DNA of 42,417 nucleotides from Scytalidium lignicola (GCA_002812745.2 NCSJ02000353.1:1-42417), one strand, 5' to 3'. Shown: positions 11,382-23,298, counted from the first letter of the stretch. Notes: a model not told the origin generated them from the sequence alone. Translations and numbers: made by a program.

Positions 11382-11768
11382 ATGCAACCAATATACTACT
11401 AACACTTAATATTATATTAATTTTTCTTTTTACAAAAGTTTATTTATTATTTTCATTTTATTAGCTCTTTTACTTTTTTTTATATTTTAGCTTTTATGCT
11501 TTTTTGTTTTACTGTTCTATTCTTTTTTCCCCTTCTCCCTCTTCACTACTCGCTAATCGGTGCTTTCCTGTTACCTGGCAACGGTTTACATTGAACTCCG
11601 TCTCCGACGACGCCTGCTTATAATAAAGCCTAGCTAAGGACAAAGTTGATTGTGTCTTAAGATTATATATTCCTTCTTAGCAGTATTCAATAGCATCCAC
11701 GAGCTCTCGAGGCCACCCTCTAGAATACAAACACAAAACTCGTCGAGTACTATCTCTTGACACCCCTC

Positions 11769-12906
11769 ATGACTTCTGACCCCACCTTTCGCAGCTACAA
11801 ATTAGACCAGGCGCAGCAGTACGCTGGATTGCGCCCAGGGTACCCATCTGTACTGTACGACCACATTTTTGCTCAGCACGCCGCCACCAGTGGGAGCTTC
11901 AACTTTGTACTGGATGTGGGCTGTGGACCAGGCATTGCCACGCGGGATTTGGCCCCGGCATTTAAACATGCAGTAGGCGTCGACCCCGGCGAGGAAATGC
12001 TCAAGGCTGCGCGAGAGCGCGGCGGAGAGACCAAGTCAGGGGAGAAGATTCGGTTTGAGCTGTGCGAGGCAGAGAAGATTGCCAGCGCACCAGGTGTTCC
12101 ACTGGGAGAGCTGGATATGATCACTGCTGCGACGGCGGTACGTTCAAGCTTTTCCTCATTCCAGTGTACTGTTAGATAGGTGTGTAATATGTACATTAGA
12201 GTCCAATTCAACGTATGTTGGATATCTCATCACGGTCGACTGTTTTATGTCAATTTGCAGCTAACTCGTGCCCTTCTAGTCGCACTGGTTCGATATGAAG
12301 AAGTTCTGGGAGCAGGCTGCGCAGCTTCTCCGACCTGGGGGTACAGTTGCCATCTGGACTAAGGGGGATCACTATGCTCGTAAGAAGTTACCCTCTCCTT
12401 CTCTTCCACTGGTTGCTCTTCTCTTTCTCTCTCCTATCCCTTCAAAATTTCAACCTGACCCAGATCCAGATCCAGCCATGCCTTACGCCGCCAAGATCAA
12501 AGAGATTCAAGATGCCTTTCAGCGCGTCGTCGAGCCATATCAACTGCTCGGTAACCGCATCGCCCGAAATATGTACGACGACCTGGTGCTGCCGTGGGTG
12601 GCTGATCCATCCCAAACAGCATTTCCAAAAGAGAAGTTCCAACGCTTCGACTGGGATCGTGGTGGTGTGCTCTCTGATGGCAAGGACTTTCTCGGAGGCT
12701 CACACGAGGTCCCCTTCGGGGTGTATGAGAAGGTGATGGGCACCATAAGCCCTGTCACACGCTGGCGCGAGGCACATCCGGAGCTGGCAGGCACGGAGCG
12801 AGACTGTGTGACTGAGGTAGTGAGGAAGGTAAGAGAGGTAGTGGGAGATCAGGCGCTGCGAGGTGGAGGGGCGACAGTACTATTGATGGTTAAAAGGGGG
12901 GAGTAA
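11769..12906 (+). CDS. SAM-dependent methyltransferase, class I (trans-aconitate/crg1-like small-molecule type)
   Basis: Predicted 303-residue cytosolic methyltransferase. Three exons, 11769-12137, 12280-12379 and 12464-12906, are separated by introns GTACGT...TCTAG (142 bp) and GTAAGA...CCCAG (84 bp, a multiple of three, so the frame reads through it). Removing the second intron gives the smooth join HYAHPDPAMP. SAM-binding motif I is LDVGCGPGIATRD (residues 48-60), preceded by the YAGLRPGYP start typical of this family. After the first junction come SHWFDMKKFWEQ and LLRPGGTVAIWT, the motif II/III region. Length fits the family of fungal TMT1-like methyltransferases. The in-frame TTG at 11757 is not used; the ATG at 11769 is the natural start. 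The substrate is unknown, and the divergent MFS neighbour hints at a shared pathway. Confidence 0.88.
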
Positions 12907-14050
12907 GGCCAGGAATGACTAGAAGAAGTTAATTGAGCACAAATAGATTAGCTTAATGAAGAACAGAATTTAGAATAATATATTCTATATACTTATGCAC
13001 GTATTATCAGAGTCAACAATACTATAGTCTGGATATAATTCTTTCTGAGCATGATTTTCCCAACTGAATATCTAGGGTTCTTTAAGTTATAAAGAAGTTA
13101 TGCTTTGTAGATTCGGAATCTGACATATTGAATCGGAGCCTTTATTACGGACTAAGATCAATGAAATGACGATGATAGCGGCAATGAAGCCTTCGGCGTA
13201 GGTGAGGATATCTTATAAATACCTCAAAGATCATAATAGTAGAACGCTGCCATATAATAGGTCCTAATTCCTTAGGACATAAAGCTCTCATTTGTTCAAT
13301 AACTTGATAAACATAACCCGTGAACAGGAGCCATTTCACCATGAGCAAATCCCCTCTTTTGACTGGCGGTTGCCTTCGTCCAGAATACGCCAACATCTCT
13401 AAGCAACGAACCAAGTGGGGAAACACTTGCAAACAAATGATTGTTAGGTCTTGTATCTAGTCTCGGGACTATCGCCACCATTTCTCCATTGCTTCCTTGC
13501 CGATTTAATCGATTACCTCGAAAATACAGGCTTTCGTTTCAAGTACAGCAAGAGTATCCTGAAAGGGAACAGAGCCATTTGATGTATTTTTTAAACTAAC
13601 GTCTTGCTACTATCGACAAATTCATCAACCTCTAGGCGTAATGCAATCCTAAATACATGCTGTAGCTTACAGTTTGCTCCTCGACTACACATCAAGTCAA
13701 TGTAGCGTTGTTGAATCAGCCAATCTTTTCTCATCGATGCTTTAATGGCCGCTCTTTTGGTACTGTTGGGAGGATCCGTCAGGAACTGGTTGGCAGATGT
13801 CGAACCCACCAGACGAATAATCCTCTTAGACATCAAGCGTGCTTAGTAAGAGCCTAGAAAGCACTCGATCTCGTTAGAGAGCATTGTAGTAGGCATAGCC
13901 CTAACCCGCTAGTTTTTAGTCACATTGCGAGCATCAGTATGCTAGAACGCCGCTCGAAGAACGGAGAACTAAGTAGCATGCTAGCTACAATATAGTTGAA
14001 ATGTATAAGAGTTTTCGCTAGTATAGCCCTAGTACAGCTCGAGAGCAAAG
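12907..14050 (-). other. Gene-poor stretch with possible coding relics
   Basis: Minus-strand open pieces at 13836-13591, 13481-13296 and 13432-13145 have protein-like composition (for example KDWLIQQRYIDLMCSRGANC at about 13650-13730) and together could be one decayed gene, but frames change and stops intervene. I do not recognise the family. An unrecognised intact gene with introns is not excluded. Confidence 0.3.
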
Positions 14051-14224
14051 TTGCGCCTCGTCCTAGAGGTGATACTGGCTGTGCACACTCTGGCTGGCTG
14101 CCAACCGATAGATTACATGGTAATTGTTAGTCGGTCAGGTCAGCTTGCCCCCTTGTCTACTAAAGCGAGACTACACATACAGTACCTCCAGGTAAAACGG
14201 TTCTTGATCTTCAACCACTATCTG

Positions 14225-14575
14225 TCACTGCTGATCTTGATTCTCGAGGAGCTTTCTCGTATCTGCAGCTTGCTGAGCTATCTGATGCAGGGCTTGACGG
14301 CTGACGATAGCTGTGATCTGCGGAATCCACAGGTTCTGCACCACGTCGTCCAGAAAGTGCATGGCTCCGGCCGGACCACGGATCGATTGGGCTCCCAGGC
14401 CCTTGAACCATATCCAGCTGCACTGATTAGCGGCGTCTTCGGGACCATAGTTGAAGGCGATGGTAGCCACGTGCATGAAAATGGGCCGGTCATCGTTTCC
14501 ACGGGGCCAATTCGTCATATTGATGCCGCCGTCCAGTTCCTGCAAATCCAGCATATGAGAGGTATGGCTAAGCAC
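14225..14575 (-). pseudogene. Unrecognised coding-like ORF, possible gene relic
   Basis: A 116-codon open stretch looks like real protein: PIFMHVATIAFNYGPEDA followed by QCSWIWFKGLGAQSIRGP and AMHFLDDVVQNLWIPQIT. It ends in an amphipathic Gln-rich segment. I do not recognise the family. No clear continuation with proper splice borders was found upstream (minus-strand 14575-14713), and the flanks carry stops, so it is probably an exon remnant of a lost gene. A domain search could change this call. Confidence 0.4.
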
Positions 14576-14719
14576 CTTTCTGGATACTCAATGGTTCCCA
14601 AGGGTCTCAAGATCGATGGTATCAATGATTTAGTGGCACCAGTGAAGCAGTACTGTCCCAGACGATCGAGGGCTGATGTCCAAGTCCTTCGAATCTCGCG
14701 TGGTATACGCTAGTATATC

Positions 14720-16839
14720 TCGTCAATAGTTACTTTAAAGAACTTTGCGTAGAAACACAGGATGCTAGGAAATATCATTGGCTGGAAGCATCGGAGAATG
14801 TGCTTATATTGTTGAACTTCTTTCAGATAAAAGCGCATGAGTTAAAAGATAAGACGCAGGATGGTCTAGAATGTCCTCTAGCCCGGGATTAAATCGGCCA
14901 CCGATAGAGAAATAATTTCCTCCATGCAGATGGCAAACTCCTCCTCTGCAATGGCTGTTTCAAGCCCCCATCACTCTCTTGCAAAGGTCTTGAAAAATCC
15001 GGGTTATCTTTCGTCAATGTCCCCCCCGGCAACATATATACTAAGAAAAGAAAAGCATGGGTAAAGTCTCTGAAATTGTTTTGGAGGGAGTTAAAATGGA
15101 TGCTGGTATCTATTATTTCACCAGAGTTCATAGTCACCAAAGCCCTTGCAGATTACGTCACTGTATGCCACCCCCTCTCCTGCCCCGTAATGGAGAATGG
15201 AGAACCATACAAAAAATTCAGATTGAACGAAAACACAATCGTTTTACGCGAACATAGGTGGCTTCGTTTTCAGGAGAGTACACAGCCAAGGACGTATAAA
15301 GTCAGAGGAAGAGAAGCTTTAAACTCTTGAATGCTGAATTGTTTCATAACCAAGCTGTCACAAAAAAAAAACCTTCATTTGTCGTAATATTAGATTGATA
15401 AAACTCACAGCACACTCAGAACGTACATTGAAGAGCTTGCGTAGACAACAAAGGTATAGAAACTATACAATATAAGTAATCAACCGAATCAAAGGTTCCA
15501 AATTCAAGTCTTACCAAATCAACATAGCTACCATTACCTTCTTTGCCGATGACTAATTATGTAAGTTGGCTGTCAAGGGTAAACAAGCTTAGATATGAAA
15601 AGCACGAATATATAACCCTTACGAGGATCATCAGTTCTATACCAATCAACAAGAATAGCCACAACTACCGTTTTAATAAGAACAACAGGCCTAGACAGGG
15701 TCAGCTCAGCTCTAGGTTGACTTGCAATCGCGTTCGTTTATGTATAGTAATATTTACGTTCTCTGGAGGCTTAAAATGTGGTATTTATTGAATATTATCC
15801 GCGTCACCTGTCTCTCCAAGTTTGAGCTCACTTCATTGGAAAAAGACCCAGCCTGAGAGTTGCTTCCCTCTAAATTATCCTCTTGTTTCTCCAGCTCTGC
15901 ATCTTCCTCTGGCTCAAGGTTGGCATAACTACTCTCATCTTGTATCCTTCTGGATAACGGAAATATCTGTTGCCTGTGACATAACGAATGAGCCACGGGG
16001 CCTCTCTTATAGTATACAACATCTGTAATAGTGGGATATTCTGATATGCAAGAAGTAGAAAATAGAAATGCTTTTCTAGGGCTAAGAAAGAGTTGATATT
16101 ACAAGTGGATTATTTGACATTGTAAAATAAGAAACAGGTCTATATACTACGCTTTAATCCTATCTTGCTGAACAATACACCGTCTGCGGATGGGCCGGAT
16201 AACGTGGTTCTAACTCGCAACGGTTACAATGACGTAGAGCAACGGTTACAGTTAATTATTCACTAGCCAAGCAGATACAATGGCTGTTTGCCATCACAGT
16301 TACTGGCCGTAGGAGGGACAAAGCTCCATTGTTCAGCATCGGCTGCTTAGATTACCCTACGTCTCATTCGACCTAGAATGATCAACAATTACTGTATCTA
16401 GGGATTCTGATGGCTACAATAATTTTTAGATTCTCGATATGGCATTTCTAAGGCTAGCGTCAGTTCTACCGCAGTACCTATACTCTGCCGCGGTTATTTA
16501 ATGGGTAAATATCAACAGACAATACTAACGGAGAGGTGATACCCGTTATGGGTAAGGAGGATCATCGTCCAGTTTTTATTCTACAGGCAGCATGGCTGAA
16601 TAAGAGTGCAGATTGGTGACTAAGTAGCGTAAGTGAGAATGAGCGTATAAGATTAGACATTTTAAGAGTAGTCTTGGGTGATACTGTGAAAATCGAGAAC
16701 AATGGTGGAGAGCACTATAAAACTATTACAGATTACTTATACAGTTGCTTACATCATAAATAGATCAGTGAAAATAAGTTAAGAGCCACAAAATGTTGAT
16801 TTTAAAGTCGGGGGGATATGTAAGGAGAAATATGCTTTG
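14720..16839. other. Intergenic DNA without a supported gene
   Basis: There are several short ORFs (for example 15057-15330 plus and 15754-15996 minus), but no recognisable motif, no consistent frame and no splice model. A poly-A run is at 15361-15370. Nothing further is supported. Confidence 0.35.
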
Positions 16840-16841
16840 TA

Positions 16842-17080
16842 CGTAAGGGGGTGCAAGAAATGAATCACCCACCCCTTGCACGGCTTCAAGCCAATCAAGT
16901 GCTCTAATTTGCCTAAATTCACGCTGCCTTAATGCCTTCAAGCGATCACACCAGTTTGAATTCCTCACGCCATACATGGTTTCCACGAGTTTACCCAAAC
17001 AGCGTGAGAAAATCTCCTGATTAGGCCCAAAAACGCTCGCTTGCAGGGGGTGGGTGATTCATTTCTTGCACCCACTTACG
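16842..17080. mobile_element. MITE with about 39-bp terminal inverted repeats and a TA target duplication
   Basis: The left end (16842-16880) starts CGTAAGGGGGTGCAAGAAAT. The right end (17042-17080) is its inverted copy with only two mismatches, and both continue through GAATCACCCACCCC. TA flanks both ends (16840-16841 and 17081-17082), as for Tc1/mariner/pogo-type insertion. The element is 239 bp long, not RIP-mutated, and lies in the gene island. The minus strand is open across nearly the whole interior (about 68 codons, including FGPNQEIFSRC and RLKALRQREFRQIRALDW), which may be a captured coding fragment. Confidence 0.75.
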
Positions 17081-17082
17081 TA

Positions 17083-18167
17083 CGTATGCACTCTTGGAAC
17101 TAATTTCAAACTGCGAAGTGAGGTCGCATTATGGAGAAAGGTCATGCGGAAAGAGAAAAAGTGGCGGCGAACATTTCCACATCTCTCCTGTGTATGTTAA
17201 CATGGTGTGCCTGATGTCAAAATGCAGTCATGAAATCAATCACAAACTTCAGGGTTACTACAACTGTAACTGAGTGAGCAAACGAGGTCGGATTCATAGA
17301 GTGGAGCCTATCCTGCGGGTAACCCTTGGTCGATAGCCTAAAGAGGCAATTATACCCGGCATCCAGCCTACCAGTACCGTGCTGCCGTATATCACAGGGC
17401 TGGAACAATCAATACGAGAATGATCGTAGTGTGGTTTATGCAGAAGCAGTGACATGAGCACTAGGATTCCAATCCGATGGTCATTATTACACTGTGGGTA
17501 GTTAGAAAAATACGAGGATTATCCTAGATGGGTGCGGCCTACCACATTAAATTTGAAATAGTCCAACAGCCACTAATGATATAACACCAGCGGTGAGAGC
17601 ATTCGGTGTTGACTATGCAGCAAAATATGTACAATGAGGTTGAATAGATAACTCTTTTAGGAATCATCTTATTTCTTTAATTAATAAAATGTTCCACTTT
17701 ATTCTAAATCTATATTCAGTTTGCTTCTATAAGCGCCACTCTAGAATATCAGAGAAAATACAAATGATAAAAAACATGCAAGGGTTGCAGATAACTATCT
17801 TAATTTTCACATTATTAAGCTATATACATTAATCTAATGCGATATGTACCTCTTCACCAATATAGTCTGGCTACTAGTCATATGGTACGCCACATAGTTC
17901 CAATTCTACGGGACTTTCAGAGCGATCTTAGAATCATCTCTTCCACTCGGCATTGTGGTAGAAGTTGTGCCGGCGTTGATGATTTTTCATCATTTCTAAG
18001 CCTTTGATCAAGGCTAACCTAGTGTGAAAACACTAATATGAAATGTATTTAAGATTCCCCTGTGGGCTCTGTAATTAGGTGCTCTATCTCATAACATACA
18101 GCTGCAGTCATATTCGATAACAGACCCCATATAATACACGGCGAACAGATCCAAAGCATCCTTGACT
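17083..18167. other. Intergenic region upstream of the first OYE gene
   Basis: No gene is recognised. The last 150 bp should hold the OYE promoter; TATTTAAG at about 18045 is a possible TATA element. The base composition is AT-leaning at 17640-17830. Confidence 0.35.
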
Positions 18168-19262
18168 ATGGATAAATCACGTCTTTTCAAGCCAATGAAA
18201 GTTGGCAATGTGGAGGTGAATCACCGTATCGGATTGGCTCCAATGAGTCGTCATCGAGCCAGTGATGACCACGTCCCGACAACCTTGATGAAGGAATATT
18301 ACAACCAAAGAGCTGCAGTTCCGGGCACTCTGCTCTTCACAGACGGTAACATAGTATCTCCCGCCGCAGGAGGCCTCTCAAACTCACCAGGAATCTGGAA
18401 TGCAAGGCAAATTGTGAGTTGGAGGGAAATCACCGATGAAGTACATCGCAAAGGTTGTTTTATATTCTGTCAACTGTTAGCGATAGGCAGGGTGGCAGAC
18501 CCTAAAGCAATTGAGAAAGAGGGGCTCGCCCTTATCGGCCCTAGCGCCGTTCCAAAAGAAGGGTCTCCGATACCAAAAGCTATGACCATCGGAGAGATCA
18601 AGCAGATGGTACAAGACTTTGTCAAAGCTGCAAAAAATGCTATAGAGGCAGGCTTCGACGGTGTTGAGTTCGACGGTGACAATGGTCTCCTTATTGACCA
18701 ATTCACCCAGGATGTCAGTAATCAGAGAGATGATGAATACGGAGGAAGTATCGAAAATCGCTCTCGATTTACCTATGAAATTGCAAGAGCAGTTGCCGAC
18801 GCTATTGGACCTGAGCGTGTAGGCCACCGAATGAGCCCCTGGAGCAGGTTCAATAGCATGAGGATGAAGGATCCAATTCCTCAGTTCACAGATATAATCA
18901 ACAAGTTAAATGAAATAGGCATAGCCTATATTCACTTGATCGAATCCCGTATATCTGGCGACACATTAGTTGATGGCACTGAGAAACTGGATTTTGCGTA
19001 TAACACTTGGAACGGACCGTTCCTTATCGCCGGAGGGTATACAGCTGAAACTGCACGAAAGCTTGTGGAGGATCATCCAGATAAAGAGATTATGGTGACA
19101 TTTGGCCGGTCATTTATTGCAAATCCTGATCTGGTATTTCGAATTAGAGAGGGATTGGAATTCAATCATTATAACAGGCCTACGTTTTATACAGCTAAGG
19201 AACCGAAGGGTTATATAGACTATCTTTTTAGCAAAGAATATCTAGCAATGTTCAAGGCATGA
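18168..19262 (+). CDS. Old Yellow Enzyme-family protein with substituted catalytic residues
   Basis: A single-exon gene of 364 residues, the normal length for classical FMN-dependent ene-reductases of the OYE/12-oxophytodienoate reductase group. The true ATG is at 18168; the upstream TTG is not a fungal start. Conserved parts are LFKPMKVG at the N-terminus, GLAPMSR (residues 22-28), YYNQRA, AGFDGVEF, EYGGSIENRSRF (190-201), RMSPW and FGRSFIANPDL, which together imply an intact barrel and FMN site. The strand normally reading HxANGYL reads DGDNGLL (169-175). So the His equivalent to OYE1 His191 is Asp169, Asn194 is kept as Asn172, and the proton-donor Tyr196 is Leu174. The flavin-tuning Thr37 is Ser27. 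OYE homologues such as EasA/FgaOx3 act in fungal alkaloid pathways. Here reductase activity is doubtful, and isomerase-like or other function is possible. Confidence 0.88.
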   Translation: MDKSRLFKPMKVGNVEVNHRIGLAPMSRHRASDDHVPTTLMKEYYNQRAAVPGTLLFTDGNIVSPAAGGLSNSPGIWNARQIVSWREITDEVHRKGCFIFCQLLAIGRVADPKAIEKEGLALIGPSAVPKEGSPIPKAMTIGEIKQMVQDFVKAAKNAIEAGFDGVEFDGDNGLLIDQFTQDVSNQRDDEYGGSIENRSRFTYEIARAVADAIGPERVGHRMSPWSRFNSMRMKDPIPQFTDIINKLNEIGIAYIHLIESRISGDTLVDGTEKLDFAYNTWNGPFLIAGGYTAETARKLVEDHPDKEIMVTFGRSFIANPDLVFRIREGLEFNHYNRPTFYTAKEPKGYIDYLFSKEYLAMFKA

Positions 19263-19723
19263 TTTCAAGTAGATATTGATTATAGTTAGATATAGCTGCT
19301 ATGAAAATAGGAATGTTCCACTTATATTTTCTTTAGATGATTCTGGCTAAATAAATATCCCTCGAAGGCGGCTAATAGCACGTTCGTTTATCCCTAAAAA
19401 TTTCAAAGTTCTTTAATAGATACAACTTACATCTAAGTTTTACTACTACATGTGACAGATACCATAACATACATTCATCTGTAACATTACCTGGTATTAA
19501 GCTAGTTATCAACGCATTTACACTAAATGAAGAAGTTCCATCTTATGTGGTTGGTAAGCTGAAAATTGGAACCATGTAAAGTTACCATGTACTAATTACA
19601 GAGTAAGATGTTTGATACAAGCAAAGAAAGACTAATATCTAATACTTTTATAAATCGTAGTCTATATTATTAAATTATCAACTTTAGAAATAATAACTTT
19701 GAAGTTTTGTATTCATATTCCGC
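19263..19723. other. Convergent 3' region between the OYE and transcription-factor genes
   Basis: AT-rich spacer containing both 3' ends. No gene or clear repeat is seen. Confidence 0.4.
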
Positions 19724-21294
19724 TCAAGGACGCTGCCTTATCTGATTTTCTAGAACTCGCAAGTCTCCTCCGAAAATTTCATTGCTCCACATGAATTTTG
19801 TTAGCATATTAGTAAAACATTCAAAATCCGCAGTCCCTGAACTACGGAGACACTCTTGCAATTGTTCCACAAAATAGCTACGCAGTTCGGCAAAAAGAGT
19901 CGGCGAGCTGGCAGCTACTGTAAGAATCCAAATAAGAACGTGTGGTGGCTGCCATGACGACATAAAACCGTCGGTACCAAGCATCATTTGTAATTTAGAC
20001 CCGTACAACATTCCGCCACCAGGTTCAAAGCCAAACTTAGCACGAATATTATTAATATATAGAATTGCGGCTAATCGAAAACACTCCTCCTGCCGATGAT
20101 GGATTTCATCATAGATGGAGAAACGTCTTGCTGAGAGGAGGTTATATAATATTGGTAACAAGTTATATATTGGGAAGAGAGCATCGTGCCATAGATCTCG
20201 TCTGGTCAAGAGCTCTGCATGAATAATCTCATGCAAATCTCTTAACTTTTGACGGATATCATATATACCAAGACTGGTTTGAGCGGATATAGAGTTTTCA
20301 TTTTCGGGATTATCTTCGCTGGTTGATAAGTCAAGCATACTTCGAGTGGAGAGGATTTTATATGGAGGTGGAAACTGAGGGGCGCTGTCTTGTTGAAATC
20401 GACCATCAACCTCAATCCTAGCTTTATGTCAATGACTAAACGGAGGTAATATGGGGCATAATCATACCAAAATAAAGCTAGTTTGAGAGTTGGTGAAAGC
20501 TCTCTTTCATTATCGCTGTTTCTTTCACGAAGGACGAGAGAGAGACCTCGCATATGAATATCAAATAATCGTGAATCCTGGACTAAGTTCTATAAGAGCA
20601 TTAGTTAGTCACAATTTACAAACTCTCCTAATATACATACCGCAAAAGCTGCAGATGCAAGAATAGTGATTATGACTTCGTCTGAGGTGCTCGTGGCATG
20701 GGAGTTTAATCGTTGTTGTAGAGATTGTGCAGTCATCACAGAGTATCTGTTGTGCTCTCCTCGATCACGTTCAAAATTCAGTTGATAAACTAGATGCCAC
20801 GCAGAGGCTGACAGCATTTGAGAAATCGCTATTGTGTTGCGCACAAGATCTATGAAGCCGATAGCAACCATAGCACGAAACTTTGCACACGTTCCATCAT
20901 GTACTATAAGAGTATTAGGAGTCGTTTTATCAACTGGAGATTTAGGAGCATGCGTACTATGAGTCCACAGCTGATGTGACCGGCGGTTTTCGTCAAGATC
21001 GAATGTGGTAGCTGGCTCTGCTGAAATAGATTTAACATGAATAATATCAAAGCGTAAGTGACCGACTGACTGACCTGGCAGACTCTGCAGCGATCTATCT
21101 AATAGCGGGGTAACGTTGATGTGGACAGCAGAGGGTTGTCGCTGAGTGTTATTTCGTCGATGATGGTCTGCCCGTGCATGGCTTCGGATTCTCCGTCGAG
21201 TTCTAGCATCGACCTGCCCGGGCTGTGTCGTTGAGATGAAGGCAAATTCTTGCGTTGAATCGGATGATCCGTCTAAGCTTGACCTTTCTTGCAT
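19724..21294 (-). CDS. Fungal transcription-factor-like protein (Fungal_trans_2/DUF3468 type, no zinc cluster)
   Basis: Predicted 489-residue protein from three exons: 21294-20641, 20589-20468 and 20417-19724. Introns are 51 bp (GTATGT...TATAG) and 50 bp (GTATGA...GCTAG), with matching phases; the second join gives LFWIEVDGRFQQ. The N-terminus carries FAFISTTQPGQ...RRRIRSHARADHHRRN, the hallmark opening of fungal regulators that lack a Zn2Cys6 domain but share the C-terminal regulatory region. The C-terminal 200 residues are helical, with RQKLRDLHEIIH and RLAAILYINNIR, typical of this domain. The first in-frame ATG (21381) would add 29 residues without family resemblance, so 21294 is preferred. 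It lies between two OYE-family genes, which suggests local regulation, but DNA binding cannot be shown. Confidence 0.78.
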
Positions 21295-23298
21295 TATGTA
21301 TTGCGAGTGGTCATATAGGGTACTAGGAAATACTGCTTGAGTGACCAAAAAAGATAGAATCTGTGTCCCAAATGTTAGCACTGTCAGGATCTATTTAATA
21401 AAAATTCGTAAATTGTTATTAGTTAAGGTATTTTAAATTTTGTTATTTTGAGTAAATTGAAAAAAAANGTGCTGCGCACAAGCGATTTTCGTCAAAAAAC
21501 AAGCTGATTTGGAATATGACAGTAGCTGGAGTTCCGCTGGCTCCACATCGTATAGACAGGATAGGCCAAGTACTATAATTTCCTCCTATATCCAACTCTA
21601 CACAATTCAATTATAAGAACAAATAACAAATTCTTAGGTGTAATGATTACACTTTTCATTCAAAATTTCCGAGACTACCGTTCCGCCAATAGAATTTCAC
21701 TGCTGTGTTTTGGTAGGCTAACTTTTCAGGTCTTTCGATGCTTTCGAGGCATTGAGACAATATCGACAGATTACAAATGGAATTTTTTCCCCCTTCCATC
21801 TTTATATTCCTATCTTTATGATTGACTGTGGCGAAAAATAGCTTTGGTTTGATAAAATCCGGCATATGAGTGACTGATGAGCAATTGGTATTGCTGAAGA
21901 CCAAACTATATCTATTACTTCGTAGTGCTCTTGGAAGATATGTTAAAGAAATTATTATATGTAAATCATCTGAACATCACTCATAAGCCGGAAGCTCCAA
22001 TTTCACTTGTTTAATGCAGCAGGAGGAATCGAGGGATGAAGCGCCTGACTATATGACATTCTATACTGTCTTGTAATGAATATAATCTAAAAACGATGAT
22101 CACGACCTCTGCCTAATCTAAAAANGTTTTAAGGTTAATAAAAATGAGTTATCCCCTCGAGCGCCAGGTTTACCAGCTCGTTATGCCAAAATTATATACA
22201 AGATTATCATCCACTTATAATCTTCTCTTAGCCCATTGCAGCCATATTTCTAAGGCAACAACGCTAAAAGTGGCCTCAAAGTGGCCTCGCGTCCGAGGGG
22301 ATAGCAAAAGGGATTTACGACGTCATCGAACGGGGATCAAGACAGATGTGCTTAAGGAGTTAGGATATAGTTGGAACAACCTTGCAACTATTAGCTGAAG
22401 GAATTTAGGCAAGTCTCGTTGTACGCAACGTACTAAAATAATTTGATATTTAGATCTCATGATTAAAGACATGTCACATCATCATGTGCTAAATCCTAGG
22501 GCCATGCAATATCCAGGGTTCTATAACCAATTTAGGAATAGCTTCTCTGGTGATAGATCACTGCAGATCCTTTTGTAACGTACCTATATACAACATGGTA
22601 TTTGTCTTACAAGGGATTATTAAGCATCGTGCTTTTGCATTGCATTTCAAATGGAATTGCTGTTAATTACGTATTACCGTAGTTAAGTTCGTCGTAAAGA
22701 CTTGCACATGAAGGAGCCTCAGAGAATCATTACGTAGGAAACTCATGTTCTAGTAATTTGACAAAATGATAATGGGACGGTCCATGGAACTTTCTAGTTA
22801 TGTTATACACGACCTATCTAATCAAGAATATTCTGTTTGGTCGTCGAGACGCATAGCTGAGTTCACGTCACAGAAGGTTCCCACGGTGGAGGCAGCATCC
22901 ACAGTGCATACCATCAAGTACAGGTGTCCTCATATTATATTCGGGCATCTCTGTTATATGCAACGGTGGTGCATCATGCAATACATGGATAACTATATTG
23001 TTTTTGAGCTTAAGTGGACTGAATTCAAAGTTACATTTTAAGTTAACAGGGGCTGGAGATTTGAAGGGTTTACTACATAAAAGATTAATAATTATTATAA
23101 TAGAGCTTAGAGATAAAATAAGTATAAAATGGTGCATGAAATCTGTAGATAGAATTTAGTATTTTAATCACAACTAGCGTTATTAAGACTCATATTCTTT
23201 CCATCCAAGTTCTGCATTACAAATCAACTATCAGTGCTTTTCAATTTCCTCAAACTTTATAACTTTACACCTTTTCTTTCCGTGAAAATATTAGTAAT
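21295..23298. other. 2-kb intergenic region between the regulator and the second OYE gene
   Basis: Divergent promoters are expected here. ORFs at 21643-21904 and 22766-23137 overlap on both strands and have no recognisable motif. A copy of a dispersed repeat lies at about 22184-22311. Confidence 0.35.
22184..22311 (+). repeat. Dispersed repeat, copy 1
   Basis: It shares an ordered series of blocks with 28369-28490: CCAAA(A/G)TTATATACA, (A/G)TCCACTTA.AATC, TAAGGCAA, TAAAAGTGG, and GCGTCCGA(G/A)GGGATAG. The copies are diverged but collinear, about 6 kb apart and in the same orientation. Confidence 0.6.

Larger units (their letters stand above)
9883..11768. other. 1.9-kb divergent intergenic region between the MFS and methyltransferase genes
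   Basis: It must contain both promoters. Short ORFs around 10383-10712 overlap on both strands. The minus-strand one (75 codons) has a protein-like composition (CDTSPDEDQVCSFRFGD), but I do not recognise it and treat it as unproven. A cluster of hairpins lies at 11287-11381 and a pyrimidine-rich tract at about 11500-11550, a common feature upstream of fungal genes. Confidence 0.4.

Noticed and set aside
12347..12794. Several long overlapping ORFs on both strands inside the methyltransferase gene
   Set aside because: They are shadows of exon 3; only the frame carrying the methyltransferase motifs is conserved-looking.
15754..15996. 80-codon acidic minus-strand ORF as a gene
   Set aside because: Low-complexity Glu-rich stretch with no start context, splice model or recognisable domain.
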